Assembly (NCBI GenBank): GCA_015654605.1 | Contig: JAATGO010000021.1 | Location: 1-7,022, forward strand | Direction: 5' to 3' | From: Betaproteobacteria bacterium | Lineage (GTDB): Bacteria; Pseudomonadota; Gammaproteobacteria; Burkholderiales; Burkholderiaceae | Length of the DNA: 7,022 nt | Position numbers and translations under genes: made by a program | Shown: piece after piece, positions 5,891 through 7,022 of the stretch | How positions within the stretch are numbered: the stretch's first letter is position 1 | How the letters are laid out: each line of letters begins with the position of its first letter | Notes under the pieces: generated by a model | Database searches by the model: none | Told to the model about the DNA's origin: nothing | The model's input: the letters and a program-made list of their open reading frames with translations, nothing else

Positions 5891-5919
5891 CGCAACGAGC
5901 GGCCAGATTGTCTTTGTTA

Positions 5920-6834
5920 TCAGCCCTTCAAGGACTGGAGCAGTTGCTTCAAGAGCTCCAGAGACTGGGGTTTCATCGGCCAGGCTGATGGTGGTCGTGT
6001 GGCACCGCAGTCCACTCCCCTCAGTTGGAGTGCTGTCTTGACGACGGTGACATTGGTGCCGTTATTCTCCTGTGAGCGCAATTCCTCGAAGGCCGATATT
6101 GACTCGATGAGTCCGCGTGCCAGACCATAGTCGCCACTCTCCAGGGCGGCGTAGATGGCGACGGATTTTTCCGGGAAGACATTGATCAGTCCTGAGGTAA
6201 ACCCACGAGCGCCTACGGCATAGAACCCAGGCCCCCATGTCTCTGCAAGTCCACCTACCCACGCGATGTCGAGGTTTCGTGTACGACGGATGGCTTCACC
6301 CAGCATCAGGGCGTTTGAGGATGCCCACTTGACACCGATGACAGCCGGAATCCGGCACAAGGCCTCGATTGCATCCAACCCGATGTTGTCATTGCGCAGA
6401 TACAAGACCAATGGTAAGCCTGGAACAGCTGCTGAAATTGCTTCGACGTAGGCGTGTACTCCACGGGGTGCAACGAAGGGATCCGGCGGTTGATGAATCA
6501 TCAGCGCATCGACGCCGGCCTTCTGTGACGTCTGAGCCAGTTCGATCGCTTCCTGGATGCTGCGGCCGACACCACCCAGCACCGGAACGCGACCACGGAC
6601 GATCCCTGTCACCGCCCTCACCATCGCTTCGCTCTCACTCTGGCGCAAGCCGTAATATTCACCCGTATTTCCGTTGGCGACCAGGACGTGGACGCAGGCC
6701 TCAACAGCATTGTCCACGATCGACTGGAGCTTTTCAGGTGCAATGTTTCCTTGTGAGTCAAACGGCGTGACCAAGATGCCCGATATACCATTGAGTGCAG
6801 CGCGCAGCTGCTCACGACTAAAATTTGCCATCAT
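5920..6834 (-). CDS. 5-dehydro-4-deoxyglucarate dehydratase-like protein (DHDPS family)
   Basis: This protein of 304 residues (303 from the second ATG) has the Schiff-base TIM-barrel fold. GNTGE (55-59) is the carboxylate-binding loop, Tyr145 in LVLYLRND fits the catalytic tyrosine, and Lys169 in VIGVKWAS is the Schiff-base lysine. The pattern resembles 5-keto-4-deoxyglucarate dehydratase (KdgD), which turns the product of glucarate or galactarate dehydratase into 2-oxoglutarate semialdehyde with loss of CO2 and water: VPVLGGVG followed by QEAIELAQ, the Tyr-x-Arg-Asn segment, and a C-terminal VVKTALQLRG are all seen there. The KDG motif usual after the KdgD lysine is KWA here, so a different keto-deoxy acid is possible. 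AAGGA lies 3 nt before the first ATG (6834) and 6 nt before the adjacent second ATG (6831), which is the better-spaced start. It is 27 nt downstream of an enolase-superfamily gene and is followed by the permease. Confidence 0.75.
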   Translation of the reverse strand: MMANFSREQLRAALNGISGILVTPFDSQGNIAPEKLQSIVDNAVEACVHVLVANGNTGEYYGLRQSESEAMVRAVTGIVRGRVPVLGGVGRSIQEAIELAQTSQKAGVDALMIHQPPDPFVAPRGVHAYVEAISAAVPGLPLVLYLRNDNIGLDAIEALCRIPAVIGVKWASSNALMLGEAIRRTRNLDIAWVGGLAETWGPGFYAVGARGFTSGLINVFPEKSVAIYAALESGDYGLARGLIESISAFEELRSQENNGTNVTVVKTALQLRGVDCGATRPPSAWPMKPQSLELLKQLLQSLKG

Positions 6835-6861
6835 GAATCCTTGTACTTGTGTTAATAGAAC

Positions 6862-7022
6862 TTAGCTTGCCGTCGTGCGGCGAATGACCGCCTGAGGATC
6901 GCTCTTCACCGCTGGCGAAAGCTCGGTGCCCAGTCCTGGCTTGTCGGGGCGCAGCAGGAATCCCTTGTCGAGCGTTGGCAGTTCCGTGACGAGATCCTTG
7001 TAGAAGGTATTGAGGAAGGCAC
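6862..7022 (-). CDS. Probable enolase-superfamily (mandelate racemase/muconate lactonizing type) sugar-acid dehydratase, C-terminal fragment
   Basis: Only the last 52 codons are in the window, read on the minus strand and ending in TAA at 6864-6862. The visible residues include FYKDLVTELPTLDKGFLLRP and DKPGLGTELSPAV, ending in RRTTAS. A Pro-Gly-Leu-Gly segment after the last barrel strand, followed by a short tail, is characteristic of the C-terminus of mandelate racemase-like enzymes, where it precedes a final capping-domain contribution. The catalytic Lys, Asp, Glu and His residues lie outside the window, so the reaction is inferred from context. As the upstream gene of a KdgD-like enzyme and a GudP-like permease, it is most simply an aldarate (glucarate, galactarate or similar) dehydratase making the 5-keto-4-deoxy acid. 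The spacing to the next gene, 27 nt, supports one operon. Confidence 0.6.
   Translation of the reverse strand, partial: AFLNTFYKDLVTELPTLDKGFLLRPDKPGLGTELSPAVKSDPQAVIRRTTAS

Noticed and set aside
6369..6770. 133-codon plus-strand open frame antisense to the KdgD-like gene
   Set aside because: It is a complementary-strand shadow; its product is low-complexity and rich in Arg, Ser and Pro.
1..7022. CRISPR arrays, tRNA or rRNA genes, insertion-sequence ends, integrase or transposase genes
   Set aside because: No regularly spaced repeats, cloverleaf-like segments or recombinase coding regions were found by eye in either strand.

Overview
The window looks like proteobacterial DNA, most likely Betaproteobacteria (Burkholderiales-like) or a related Gammaproteobacterium. 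This is judged from the gene families (LysR regulator, NitT/TauT-type ABC importer, GudP-type aldarate permease, dihydrodipicolinate-synthase-fold dehydratases) and from a dif-like XerC/XerD site. No genus can be named from the sequence alone.

The window falls into two blocks of different base composition. The left block (about 1-3460) is AT-rich; sampled lines run near 40% G+C. It holds a nitrilase module. A LysR-type regulator (2431-3354, +) is divergent from a minus-strand operon of a nitrilase (1272-2333), a periplasmic solute-binding protein of the nitrate/sulfonate/taurine class (127-1242), and the start of an inner-membrane permease cut by the window edge (1-125). The simplest reading is inducible uptake and hydrolysis of a small nitrile or similar compound, probably as a nitrogen source. 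The 97-bp divergent region holds a plausible lysR promoter with an inverted repeat across it.

The right block (about 3500-7022) is GC-rich; sampled lines run near 60% G+C. It is one minus-strand operon, read right to left. It starts with the C-terminal end of a probable enolase-superfamily sugar-acid dehydratase (6862-7022, partial). Next come a 5-dehydro-4-deoxyglucarate dehydratase-like protein (5920-6834), a GudP-like major facilitator permease (4483-5841), and a second, divergent dihydrodipicolinate-synthase-fold protein (3568-4470) that lacks the usual catalytic tyrosine. Together these suggest import and breakdown of an aldarate such as glucarate or galactarate towards 2-oxoglutarate.

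Between the blocks is a 213-bp gene-free stretch (3355-3567). It contains the most interesting signal in the window, a 28-bp sequence at 3460-3487 that matches the layout of a dif recombination site: an 11-bp arm, a 6-bp spacer, and an 11-bp arm identical to the E. coli XerD arm as remembered. The composition changes within about 50 bp of it. This suggests either the chromosome's own dif site or one end of a Xer-integrated element carrying the nitrilase module. The window does not show a second dif copy, so the choice stays open.
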